Source: Galdieria sulphuraria (Eukaryota; Rhodophyta; Bangiophyceae; Galdieriales; Galdieriaceae). From it: a stretch of DNA of 64,000 bases. A program made the position numbers and the translations under genes. A model generated the notes under the pieces. That model had not been told where the DNA came from, did not search any database, and saw only the letters and a list, made by a program, of their open reading frames with translations. Positions 1 to 8,991 of the stretch are shown piece after piece; the first letter of the stretch is position 1, and the number at the start of each line of letters is the position of its first letter. The stretch lies in the NCBI RefSeq assembly GCF_000341285.1, contig NW_005178454.1, forward strand, positions 121,392-185,391, given 5' to 3'.

Positions 1-491
1 AGGTGTTCAAACTTGTAACCACAATAGGCAAAATATTTGTCTCTATCTGTCACCGGCTCAAGTTCCTCCGATGGACATATATTCAACACTATCAAATTGT
101 TCTCCAAATGACTCGTCATCTTCCAACTCTCCTCAGTGTTGTATGGCGTTAAAGCTATTTTATTCAAATTGTTACGAAACGTGAGAAACTGGATGGAATC
201 ATCAACGTTCACGAAAGCTTTCTCTAGGCTCTCTCGTACAGGAGATAAACTAATGGAAGAGCTTTGGTCTTTTGGGATAAAGCTCTCGTAACCCTGATTC
301 AAGCAACTCGGAACTTGTGGAATCTTCAAGGTCTTTAACGCTTGTCTACTACAAGGAACGTAATGACTTGCAGATAACCTGGAGAAACAGGCAACTTCAA
401 CAGGTGAAGAAACAGGTACTTTTTTGGGTGTTGTTTTCAGTTCTTTCAAACAACGTTGAACATCAAAGAAAGGACGTTTTTCTTGGTTCAT
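1..491 (-). CDS. DXO/RAI1-family decapping exonuclease, N-terminal part
   Basis: The reading frame opens with ATG at 491 on the minus strand and runs off the left edge still open, giving about 163 residues. Family features visible are an N-terminal segment of the type VEVACFSRLS followed by a proline/aromatic stretch, and near the edge the run YFAYCGYKFE, which matches the conserved 'YxGYKFE' block of DXO/Rai1 proteins. That block sits just before the family's catalytic motifs, which lie outside the window. Family members remove incomplete or non-canonical 5' caps from RNA and degrade the transcript. No intron is needed in the visible part. The upstream neighbour is divergent, about 100 bases away. 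Catalytic competence cannot be judged here. Confidence 0.75.
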   Translation of the reverse strand, partial: MNQEKRPFFDVQRCLKELKTTPKKVPVSSPVEVACFSRLSASHYVPCSRQALKTLKIPQVPSCLNQGYESFIPKDQSSSISLSPVRESLEKAFVNVDDSIQFLTFRNNLNKIALTPYNTEESWKMTSHLENNLIVLNICPSEELEPVTDRDKYFAYCGYKFEH

Positions 492-595
492 CGAAACAAG
501 AAATAGAACAAGTCGAATAAGATCAAAATGGAAAAAGTGGTTTATCTATTTTCCATTGGAGGAGAGCAAGATAGATTGTAGCAGATCCCGTTATC

Positions 596-1174
596 ATGTA
601 TACACTAGGAGTACGTGACTCGTTCATGATTGCACATTCTTTCCAAGGTGAAGCTTTTGGACCAGCTCAAGGTGTAAGTAGTCGACTTGCGAAAATATAT
701 GGGCAGTAACACCTTTCGACTCTAGCTCCACGGTGCAACGTATACAGTAGACTGTGAATTTCGGTCCACAAACCTGCAACCTCAGTTGAATTGGTACGTC
801 TCTGGTTGTTTTCGAAGTGTAACTGAACAAGAGAAATGAACAGGGTGATAGATATCGGTGAAGCAACACAAATTCTCAAGGTGAATGACGACTTTTTTAT
901 GAGGTTATGGTAACTTCGAATAATAGGATGTATTGTCATTGTATAATTATAGAAATCTTGACCAACTAGAAGAGTTTCAAGTATGCGTTCATTCCTATTT
1001 TTTGGGAACAGTGACAACTCGCTTTCACAGGGACAAAATACTACTACCGAGTATTTAGCAAGGGTGATACATGATAAAGTACTTTCGAAAGCAAAGATGT
1101 TGGGATTTCAAGGTATTTTGAAAGTAAGTCTTATGGAAAGCTTTCGTGCCTGGGCTAGTTACGAAAGTGACTAA
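596..1174 (+). CDS. 6-pyruvoyl-tetrahydropterin synthase/QueD-like protein
   Basis: Five exons join in frame: 596-673, 726-793, 844-880, 927-980 and 1031-1174. All junctions are GT..AG and phases agree, giving 126 residues, normal for the family. The start is forced because an in-frame stop lies just upstream of the ATG. Recognisable blocks are FMIAHSF (first metal-ligand His), LHGATYTV (the HGH strand), WVIDIGE, TTTEYLA and a C-terminal MES containing the family's conserved Glu. The usual HGH is HGA here and the Cys four residues earlier is Ala, so two signature residues are missing. It is therefore a family member of uncertain activity rather than a confident PTPS or QueD. The exact reaction is unknown. 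Confidence 0.75.
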
Positions 1175-1223
1175 AAAAATACTGTTGGATATATAAAATC
1201 AATTTTACTTTGGATTAGAAAGG

Positions 1224-1295
1224 GGAGCCGTAGCTCAGCGGTAGAGCGGACGACTGCAGATCGTCAGGCCAGTGGTTCAAATCCGCTCGGCTCCT
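1224..1295 (+). tRNA. tRNA-Cys (anticodon GCA)
   Basis: A 72-nt cloverleaf. The acceptor stem GGAGCCG (1224-1230) pairs with CGGCTCC (1288-1294). The D-arm holds TAGCTCAGCGGTAGAGC, the anticodon stem GACGA/TCGTC encloses loop CTGCAGA with anticodon GCA, and the T-arm contains GGTTCAAATCC. Internal A and B boxes are intact. No intron and no encoded CCA, as expected for a nuclear gene. Confidence 0.95.
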
Positions 1296-1300
1296 TTTTT
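1295..1300 (+). terminator. RNA polymerase III terminator of tRNA-Cys
   Basis: Six consecutive T residues begin at the discriminator base of the tRNA-Cys gene, the usual Pol III stop signal. Confidence 0.8.
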
Positions 1301-2826
1301 CTTTGTTGAATGTCATCCTGTTTTTTTATGTTTTGGTTCTCTGTATAGAGAAGACGCCAATAGATTGAAAAAATGTGACGTACTATCCTACTCAAACGAA
1401 AACCAAGTAATAAACCATTCAACAAGATAGATTGTTGTTCTAAAACAAAAATTCTTGTTGTTTTCTGAAGTTGAACAACGAATCTATAGGAAACTCCAAA
1501 AATAATGTTGAAAAAGATGACAAATATATATTTGTATGTATTCTATAACTGAACGTTGCTCATGTGCTACTCGCCCCTTTTAACAAGGATGCTGCTCAAT
1601 AGAAATGATTAACTTCGAAGCATACATGTTATTGACTCCAAGTTTCCGAAACGAATCGCACACCAACCAAAAGTTTTGCACATACCAAATATTTGATTTT
1701 CTTCACGTCGAGAGGAAATTCTACACAAACGATGATGCGGCTCGTCTCTTGTTTACCATTGAAAGCGAGCGACCTAATTTCAAGAGAATGATGTTTCGAA
1801 AAAGCAGTTTCCGATAAAACATTAGATATGGCGACATCTCATAAAAAAAAAGGCATATACTTCAAATTAATATATCAAGGAAAAAAATAGATCAAAGGTA
1901 GCAGAAACTTTGACAGGGGAAACCTATAAAGGAAAATCGCAAGTAAAGAAACTACGCCAATGGCAGTATGCAAGTTATTCTAAAACAACGTTTTAATAAA
2001 AAATGCTGCAATTTCTCCGTTTCCTCCAACTACGTTTTCTTGACGATGCATATAATAAAAAAAGGTTTACCAAAAAAACAAGACATAATAATGGAACAAG
2101 AAAAACACTAGACTTTCTCATTGTGATAATATCGTATTTTTGCATTGTCGACGTAAAAAATTGCAAGTAATCCAAAACTACGTGAAAAATTGCTTAGTAT
2201 CCTGTAAGTGTATCTTCTTGGAGAGCAAACTCGATTAGAACTCAAATACAAACATTTAAAATTTTCCGCTGAAAAAGATGCGTACATACTGAGCAAAAAT
2301 AAAACAAAGTGAAATAAATGTCGACTAAAAAGAACAAATAGAGAAAAAGAAACAGCCTGTAAACTAGATAAAAAGATAAACTGCACAAAACTAAGCCTTG
2401 AAACATGACTATACAGGCAAATTCTTTTACAAACGTTTTGCAAAGTAGACTGTAGGATGTATTCGAAAGTAAAATAATTTGCGAATTTTTTTCTTGGAAA
2501 GGACAAGTTGACTGAGTGATTATTAATTTATAACCTAAATTTCAAAGCCATAATACAAATGCTTAGAAGGAAGCAAAATTAATTTTTAAAAAATTAAATT
2601 TTTCGCAGTGGGGCTAAAAAAATTGTATTTCACAATTGTATTGTCTTGAGCTTGAAAATCTGAAAAAATACAACCATGCGGCCAATTTAAAGACAATTTA
2701 ATTATGACAGAAACACAAATATTTGGCACTTTCAGATTGTAGGAAAAATTAGCAATTTTATATAATTTAAGCAAGTACTTCTCTGAATAGACTATACCAC
2801 TATTTTACAAGTGAGAAAACTAGACG
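1301..2826. other. 1.5 kb without a convincing gene
   Basis: AT-rich sequence between tRNA-Cys and the 3' end of the THOC6-like gene. Short open frames exist on both strands, for example 1605-1817 (+, 70 codons) and 2108-2506 (-, 132 codons, rich in F/S/L). None shows a recognisable motif or consistent splicing, and their composition looks like translated AT-rich DNA. I see no tRNA, snRNA or repeat array. UTRs or an unrecognised non-coding RNA could lie here. Confidence 0.5.
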
Positions 2827-4160
2827 TCAATTACAAAGATACTGAGATTGCGAGCGAAGTCTCATAGAAGGTACGAACGATCTAATGTAGACGTCGAGGA
2901 GCTCCGAGGTTCCCTAGGAAAATGAATATCAGCGTGATGATGGCCGAAAATATGAAATGACGGACGCATGAAACAAATAACGATTCATCACTGCTAACTG
3001 AAACATCAAATACAGACTTATTATATCCTCTTGCTTCTGCAACCGTGTTCATTCCCCATGTACATAGTCTTATCACGTTGTCATCAAAGCAAGATATGAG
3101 AACATTTTCTTCGTATGTCCTCAATCTACTTGGAATACCCTTCATGACAAAAGCATCAATATCAAGCAATCAGACGAAATACAGTCTCAAAACGAACCAT
3201 GAATGAAGTGGATCGAACAATTTCTCCGGTAGCCACATAACATATTGATAGATTCTTTGCTCCATCTCCAATCAACAAAAAATTACTATCACTATCGAAC
3301 ATTGCAGTGGTAATAAAACGTTTGGAACTGCTTGGACGGTGCTTTCCTACATATTGTTTTGTCAACAACAGCTTTCTCGACAATATCAAAGGGTCCTACT
3401 CTTTCTATCAATCGTGCGAATGCACTGTCCACTTCTCAGGTCCCACAATCGTAAGGTACAATCCTCTGAACACTAAGAGAAAAAGAAATACCGTTCAGCT
3501 TGCAGAACGATATGGGAATACTTACGGTGGCGACAAGTGAACTCGATTTTTTATCCAATATGACATCATGTAGATAATCTTCGTGTCCTTTCAAAGTAGT
3601 AACTACTTTCGATCGTACATAATCGTATACATATGCTTTTGAGTCTCCACCAGCAGCAATGATCAAGTTTTGTGAAGAATGTATTGCGATACCGTTGGTT
3701 TCCCCGTATCCCATATCTATCCTTTGAACAGCGTCCAATTTGTTTTCACTTAGAGACAACCGTGTATCCAAGTCATCCCAATGGAAACAACGCAAGTCTC
3801 TATCGCCTCCAAGCCATAACAAGTTGTGATTTTCGTCGGGAACGAGAGACTAGAAATAGGTCAACAACGAAATAAAACAACAAGGAAGGAAGCAAGTCGC
3901 ACATAGATACAACCCTCTTGAACATGGAAACAAGCAGTTGAGTGAATATTGGTGTGAGTAGATCTTGAGCAGTGGTGAGCCAGGTCATAAGTTTCCAACA
4001 CACCAGATGCAGAAGCAGAGATCACCAGTTTATTACTAGGTGAGATGCAACAAGCAGAAATGGGCCTGTAACGTAGAGTGGTTCTTCTTCTCAAGTTTTT
4101 CTTGTATTGTTGTTCGTCAAAGAGACTAAAGGAATACCACGGTAATATCGAACTATGCAT
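2827..4160 (-). CDS. WD40 protein, THO complex subunit 6 (THOC6)-like
   Basis: Six exons in transcript order: 4160-3903, 3849-3526, 3472-3400, 3346-3198, 3139-2966 and 2913-2827, giving 354 residues with every phase closing. WD40 features include IIAAGGDSKAYVYD, LKGHEDYLHDV and CSEDCTLRLWDLRSGQC. The order and spacing of these blocks, a late repeat with LSICYVATGEIV and the C-terminal LDVYIRSF segment follow the layout of THOC6 (human protein about 340 residues) better than THOC3/TEX1. THOC6 is a propeller subunit of the THO/TREX complex that couples transcription to mRNA export. The last intron has a weak donor (GTCCGT). The WD40 call is secure; the THOC6 assignment is from motif order only. 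Confidence 0.75.
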
Positions 4161-4348
4161 TTTCTCTATCAACCTTAATGCAAATTAAATTGGATAGCAA
4201 CTCTATAGCAAAAAGTCTCTAGGCTTTAGGATTGACACGAATCTATATCTATAAGAATATCATCAACGCGTCACAAAAACCCGCGCCTGTGAAACCCGCG
4301 AAAAGACAGTGAAAATGGAACTCTGCGCTCTCATCGACTTGCGTGTTG

Positions 4349-5000
4349 ATGAAAATTTCCGATCCAGCCAAAAGCCCGGCTTTAGCAATTTCGAAATTAA
4401 CTCACCGTTTCTCCTATTTGCGTTGCCACTCCTTTATGGGTTCTTCCGAACATGTGATACAAAGCGATTGTAATATTCATGATAGGGTTTCAAAAAAGAG
4501 TCCTTTTCAAAAACGATATCAGATGTTTGAGCAACTCGTGTTTGTGGCAACTGCTGTAGAGAAGGATCTTTTTCAGTTGACATCCTATACTTTGTCTACA
4601 GACAATCTTAAAACTTGCATTCAAAAAAGTGTACAAGGAGAATATTGCAATAAGCAAATGAGGTGAGTAATACCAGAACTGAGCAAAAAGGAGTTGAAAT
4701 CTTTCAATTAGTTTCTATGAAAAGAATAATACGCAAAACTCCTCTCCTATTTTGAATGTAACCCATATAGCAACTGAACGACCTGAAGCAAAGAAGACTG
4801 ATACGAATAATGAAATTGCTCATATTCACGTCACCAAAAGAAAACTGAAATGCAAGCATAATTATTTGAAGAAGACCAAGATAGCTCCTGACGAAAGCCC
4901 ACACAACTTTGTCTATGTAACCAAAGCAATAAGAGTAAAATATCGTACAAACTCAGCATCTAAACCTCAGGTTCGATCCATTATGAAATACAGATTTTGA
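4349..5000 (+). CDS. Hypothetical protein
   Basis: Two exons, 4349-4662 and 4712-5000, joined by a 49-nt GT..AG intron, give 200 residues. I do not recognise a domain. The N-terminal half is mixed polar and hydrophobic. The C-terminal half is basic, with a stretch rich in Lys and His (around KRKLKCKHNYLKKTK). No signal peptide or membrane segment is evident. It is divergent to the THOC6-like gene, with about 190 bases between the start codons. A competing 52-codon frame starts at 4314 in another register and is probably spurious. Support rests on length, the clean intron and frame continuity. Confidence 0.5.
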
Positions 5001-5262
5001 TTCAAAGTAGTCTATTTTCGGAGAAACATTTTGTGAATTGGGAATATTACAATTTTGAAGTTTAGGCATCGGCGAAAAAGAGTGTTGTGCGTAGAAACTT
5101 TTCAGACTCAAAGCTATTTATCTATCTTATTTCCAAGTGAAAGTTGACAAGTGTATGTTTTATGCACGACATTCACATTTTTTGGATAAAATTTCGATTT
5201 GTTTACAATTGGATAAATAGTCTTAACAATAACTTGTCACAATAGCTTTCACCGTTATATAT

Positions 5263-5961
5263 CTATCTAATATATCGAGCTGGAATGAGTTGAATACATT
5301 TCCTCAGTAGCCATGATACAAATGTTTGAGACGTAGTCGTTTGATGACTGTACCACAAAATATACACAAGAAGCAAGCAACTTGTACATTTGCCAAGAGT
5401 AAACCAAAACTTTTTCGAAATTCGAGATGCGCCAAAAGATATCACAACTCCCAGTAGAAAACTAGACAGATGTAGTTTTTCGAGCTTCTCTTTGGTCATT
5501 TTAAAACAAATCGAGAGCAGCTGCTTGAGAACAGCAGTGCTTGACATTTCATCAGTTTGTTGAGTTTTCACTTGTTGAATATGAGAAAAATCAAAGTCAA
5601 CAGAATCGGATATATCGTAGTTATTTTGTCGATTCTGATAGATATTGCTTCTCAGGGTAGTACATATGGGAAGGTCTTTTGACTTGGGGTTGTTACAATG
5701 AACTGGTATCTCTTCTAATACAGTGGGATGACTATATAAACTAAGACTGTTTTGTAACCGAGAAGAAAGTTGAGTTTCATTAGACACTGTTGAAGCCGCC
5801 CAGTTCAAATCACCTTCAAAGGATACACTGCCATCATGAAGTTCAACTATATCTTTTCTCTCAACTTGTCTTGTTTCACTTTGTGTACTTGAGATTAAGG
5901 GCTTTTGAAAAGTAAAAGATGTAGCGTTACTTTCATTTTGTGAACTTTGTGACTCTGTCAT
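5263..5961 (-). CDS. Hypothetical protein with C-terminal membrane segments
   Basis: A single open frame of 232 codons with ATG at 5961. The first about 150 residues are Ser/Thr/Gln-rich and look disordered. The C-terminal part has two hydrophobic stretches, around LSSFLLGVVISFGA and CTSCLLLVYILWYS, separated by a basic loop, so a C-terminally anchored membrane protein is likely. No family is recognised. It is convergent with the hypothetical gene ending at 5000. Confidence 0.55.
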   Translation of the reverse strand: MTESQSSQNESNATSFTFQKPLISSTQSETRQVERKDIVELHDGSVSFEGDLNWAASTVSNETQLSSRLQNSLSLYSHPTVLEEIPVHCNNPKSKDLPICTTLRSNIYQNRQNNYDISDSVDFDFSHIQQVKTQQTDEMSSTAVLKQLLSICFKMTKEKLEKLHLSSFLLGVVISFGASRISKKFWFTLGKCTSCLLLVYILWYSHQTTTSQTFVSWLLRKCIQLIPARYIR

Positions 5962-6291
5962 TTCATGAACGATCCCCCAATGTATCCGTTGGCCTTTACC
6001 AACGCATTTTGAAAGAATTTAAATGAGATGGGAAAGGTAGAAATATGGAGAGCCAGCCAGTATAAAATGAAGCAACTCACACTTGTTTGGAAATCAACAG
6101 TTCTTTCATAATGTATTATAATTGTATTTCTCTGGATAATGAAATATTTGGAACACTATTTGTACTTCATGAAGATTCCTTTCAATCTGTCTTAGCCGAG
6201 CTTTCCCACCTTTTGAGAAATTCCAGTCTTGAGAAATTCCGGTCATTCCCCACTTTGAGCGCGAAAATCCTTTCCAACGTTCAACACAATA

Positions 6292-7593
6292 ATGGTTGGC
6301 AGCTTCATTACTTTTGGATCATATGATAGTAAGGAATTGACTCACAAACCAAGAATTTTTCGACTTGGAGTTAAGAAGCCTCAACTATGGAAGCCTGCTT
6401 TCGGAAAGAAAGCTTGGAAAAAGGGGTGTCTCTCTGCACTGCAGATGACGTGGCCTCCTAGAAGAACGGCAAACTTGCGCATAAGGCAAGATTCTACTGT
6501 GGTCTCTCTTCCGCTTAAGTTTGACAATTCGTCCCTCGTTGCAGCGAAGTTGGATTACTTACAAAACTCGGAAATGAAAACTGAAACAAAGAGAAAGGCT
6601 GACCGTAAGCTTATCTTGGTCTCCTTCCCTGAAATTCCTGGCAACTTAACAGAGAGATTGTTCAAAAGCCAACCGTATTCGAGATACTTACAAGATGCCC
6701 GTTTATTCACTGATTGGAATTTTCTGCTTTGTGAAGAGAAGATACACAATGTTTCCGCCACAGACTGGAACTTGTTAAATCTTTTTGGGTTAAGTCCCAG
6801 TACCAACTATAAGTATAAAAGAAGTAGTTGGGTGGAAAAATTGACTGTCTTTATTGCAGATGTAATATGTGACTTTTTGGTATTAGATGCTCTTTGGCAA
6901 CTCGACTCATTTGCCGACTTTGCAAGTTTTTTTGTTGGTGGCTTTTTCGCCTTTATTACGGCAGATTTCATATCCGGTATTTACAACTGGGCGTCGAGGA
7001 ATTATTTTTCCAACACAGACTCTTGTTACGTTTCCCTTGTATCGAAGCGGAGTCATTCAAAAGCGGGAGGCTGCTCTTCAGAAGATGAAGAAGTGAGCGA
7101 TTTCTTTTCTAATGTTTATTGGTATTGTCTATTTACTATTCCTTTCCTGGCAACTTTGACATATTTTCGGGACGATTTGCCAATTTTTTTCAATTCTTTT
7201 TTGATATTTTTTCTATCTCTATTGGCTATATGGCCAGAAGCTCACAAGTGGGGTCACATGGCGGATCCAGAAAGGCCACCACCACCAGTTGTCTGTCTTT
7301 TGCAAAGTTATGGTTTATTAATACCTATCCACGAACATTTATGGCATCACGATAGTCATCTGTTTTATCGTACTGGTACTGAAGATTCGGCGTCTTTGGA
7401 GGTTATGAATGACTCATCTCAAACTGCAGCTTATTGTGCCATCAGTGGGCACTGGAATCGTTTTCTAGATATAACTGGTTTTTTTAGGAAACTGGAGTGG
7501 TTGATTTATTGTCTTTTTCGAATAGAACCAAAGATTTGGAGTATATTGCCACATTTGAAGGAAGGTTTTGTGGATATGGATTCAACTGAATAA
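6292..7593 (+). CDS. FAD4/Kua (TMEM189)-type desaturase relative
   Basis: A single exon of 433 residues starting at ATG 6292. An N-terminal extension of about 170 residues, basic at first, could include a plastid leader. The C-terminal 250 residues carry family blocks: ADFISGIYNW (224-233), HKWGH (318-322), LQSYGLLIP, HEHLWHHDSH (347-356), YCAISGHWN and FFRKLEWLIY. Known members are plastid FAD4, which makes trans-16:1 phosphatidylglycerol, and PEDS1, which makes plasmenyl lipids; both are membrane di-metal oxidases using conserved His. Here the first block has Asn232 where HW is usual, and the following FxxHH block is not visible. The fold assignment is good; desaturase activity is doubtful. 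Confidence 0.75.
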   Translation: MVGSFITFGSYDSKELTHKPRIFRLGVKKPQLWKPAFGKKAWKKGCLSALQMTWPPRRTANLRIRQDSTVVSLPLKFDNSSLVAAKLDYLQNSEMKTETKRKADRKLILVSFPEIPGNLTERLFKSQPYSRYLQDARLFTDWNFLLCEEKIHNVSATDWNLLNLFGLSPSTNYKYKRSSWVEKLTVFIADVICDFLVLDALWQLDSFADFASFFVGGFFAFITADFISGIYNWASRNYFSNTDSCYVSLVSKRSHSKAGGCSSEDEEVSDFFSNVYWYCLFTIPFLATLTYFRDDLPIFFNSFLIFFLSLLAIWPEAHKWGHMADPERPPPPVVCLLQSYGLLIPIHEHLWHHDSHLFYRTGTEDSASLEVMNDSSQTAAYCAISGHWNRFLDITGFFRKLEWLIYCLFRIEPKIWSILPHLKEGFVDMDSTE

Positions 7594-7728
7594 TGAATAT
7601 ACAATTGTGAACGATGGTTATCGTCGAGTTTATCATTGACTCGACTCTTTTTTTTTTCGACTGTATATATTATGTTACGGGGAAAAATATCGTAAAGATG
7701 CAATTTAGTATCTTCCATTGTTTGTTAG

Positions 7729-7801
7729 AAGTTTGTAGCTCAATTGGTAGAGTGCACGGTTTGCCTCCTCGAGGCACCGGGATCGAAAACCGGCAGATTC
7801 A
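7729..7801 (+). tRNA. tRNA-Ala(TGC)-like sequence, degenerate or pseudogene
   Basis: Exactly 73 nt in canonical layout. The D-arm and A box (TAGCTCAATTGGTAGAGTGC) match eukaryotic tRNA-Ala closely. The loop at tRNA positions 32-38 reads TTTGCCT, which puts TGC in the anticodon. The acceptor pairs except for an A1-C72 mismatch and includes the G3:U70 pair typical of Ala. Departures are two mismatches in the anticodon stem, C37 instead of a purine, A54 instead of T in the T-loop and a G53-A61 mismatch. It may be a pseudogene or an unusually diverged gene. Confidence 0.5.
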
Positions 7802-7803
7802 CC

Positions 7804-7809
7804 TTTTTT
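7804..7809 (+). terminator. T-run after the tRNA-Ala-like sequence
   Basis: Six T residues start three bases after the discriminator position of the tRNA-like sequence, consistent with a retained Pol III terminator. Confidence 0.5.
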
Positions 7810-7933
7810 AAGGCAAAGAAAATTCCGAGTCTCTGTCTGAATGAGACTTTATATCTTACAAAACTCCCTCCCTAATGATACTTTTCTTCTTTTCACGGTC
7901 GTCAAATCTTCTCTTACTACTTTAATAGCCCAG

Positions 7934-8818
7934 TCAACTATGATAAAAGAAAACGAGCATACTGACGATGATCGTGGTTGCCAAAGTCAAAACGAGGTTG
8001 GTATTCATACGACTAACGCTGTGTGGAGGTGGTTCTTTTTGAACGAACCACTCCAAACTATATTTTTCAGGTGTCTTTTGAACAAATGCATAGTTATCCT
8101 TAACGAAGTCAACACAATTGTAAGTCCCCGGGTGAGTAGCAACTTTCTTCTCTCTATTCTTGGTGACGGGTACTTTTGCAGTTGCTATATAAATAAAATG
8201 GGAAGCATCCAATTTTAACTGTGGAGCACCTAAAATATATAAAAGCTGTTGACTAGCTTTTCTCACATCCCGGTCTTTGTGATACTTCAACTTTTGTAAT
8301 GCGTTTTTTGCTGTATCGCGCTTTCCGGCGGCGTGTAAAGCTTGTGCTGTCCACAGTTGATACTGACCACCTGTTCTGGAACTTGGGTCACCGTATACGG
8401 TAGCTTTATGGAACCAGTTGGCTGCTGCGTCATAACAACCCACGTCGAATTCTTTTACTCCACAACAGAAAAAGGAATAGGCTTGTTGTTGCCTAGTGAC
8501 GGTGGAATCGGTGGGTATGTGACAATTACGTTCACACTGCAGTAATGCGTCTCCAGCAATATGTTCATCTAACCAAGCTCCGAATCGATATACTTTGTTG
8601 GTCTCCGAGTTGTCAAACGACGTACTTTGATTGGAACAGTTGTACAAGTTGATAGGCGAGGATTTTCTTGGTTGGTGGTGAAGAATAACAGTTGGTTTTC
8701 CTTGTACAGGAGTTTTCAGTGAAAAAGCAACTTTACCTGGTGGTAACCATGTAATAGTAGTATATGCACAAGGTTTCCATCCCACCATCCAAAGTGAATG
8801 GATGTTGTGATCAACCAT
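7934..8818 (-). CDS. TPR-like protein with C-terminal membrane anchor, plastid type
   Basis: A single open frame. The first ATG is at 8818, giving 294 residues. The centre holds TPR-like helices (YDAAANWFHKAT, YQLWTAQALHAAGKRDTA), followed by VRKASQQLLYILGAPQLKL. That last block resembles a conserved signature of plant and cyanobacterial TPR proteins of unknown detailed function. The C-terminus has one hydrophobic helix (LVLTLATTIIVSMLVFFY), suggesting a tail-anchored or thylakoid/envelope location. The start is divergent from the CUE gene, 173 bases apart. The function is unknown. Confidence 0.65.
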   Translation of the reverse strand: MVDHNIHSLWMVGWKPCAYTTITWLPPGKVAFSLKTPVQGKPTVILHHQPRKSSPINLYNCSNQSTSFDNSETNKVYRFGAWLDEHIAGDALLQCERNCHIPTDSTVTRQQQAYSFFCCGVKEFDVGCYDAAANWFHKATVYGDPSSRTGGQYQLWTAQALHAAGKRDTAKNALQKLKYHKDRDVRKASQQLLYILGAPQLKLDASHFIYIATAKVPVTKNREKKVATHPGTYNCVDFVKDNYAFVQKTPEKYSLEWFVQKEPPPHSVSRMNTNLVLTLATTIIVSMLVFFYHS

Positions 8819-8991
8819 CAATGCGGTTCAAGAAGAACAATGCATTTCTAACTTTCTCTCTTTCACACTAATAGTGAGCTGTCAAGTAGTCTTCATATGT
8901 ATTTTATAGCATACAATATCGAAAACATAAAAGTATAGAAGAATAGAATGGTTCATCTCTTGAAAAGTTTTGCATTCCTCATGGATGGCCC

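Noticed and set aside
1605-1817. 70-codon plus-strand open frame
   Set aside because: No recognisable domain or exon neighbours.
2108-2506. 132-codon minus-strand open frame
   Set aside because: Very F/S/L/Y-rich, no motif, no splice partners; looks like translated AT-rich DNA.
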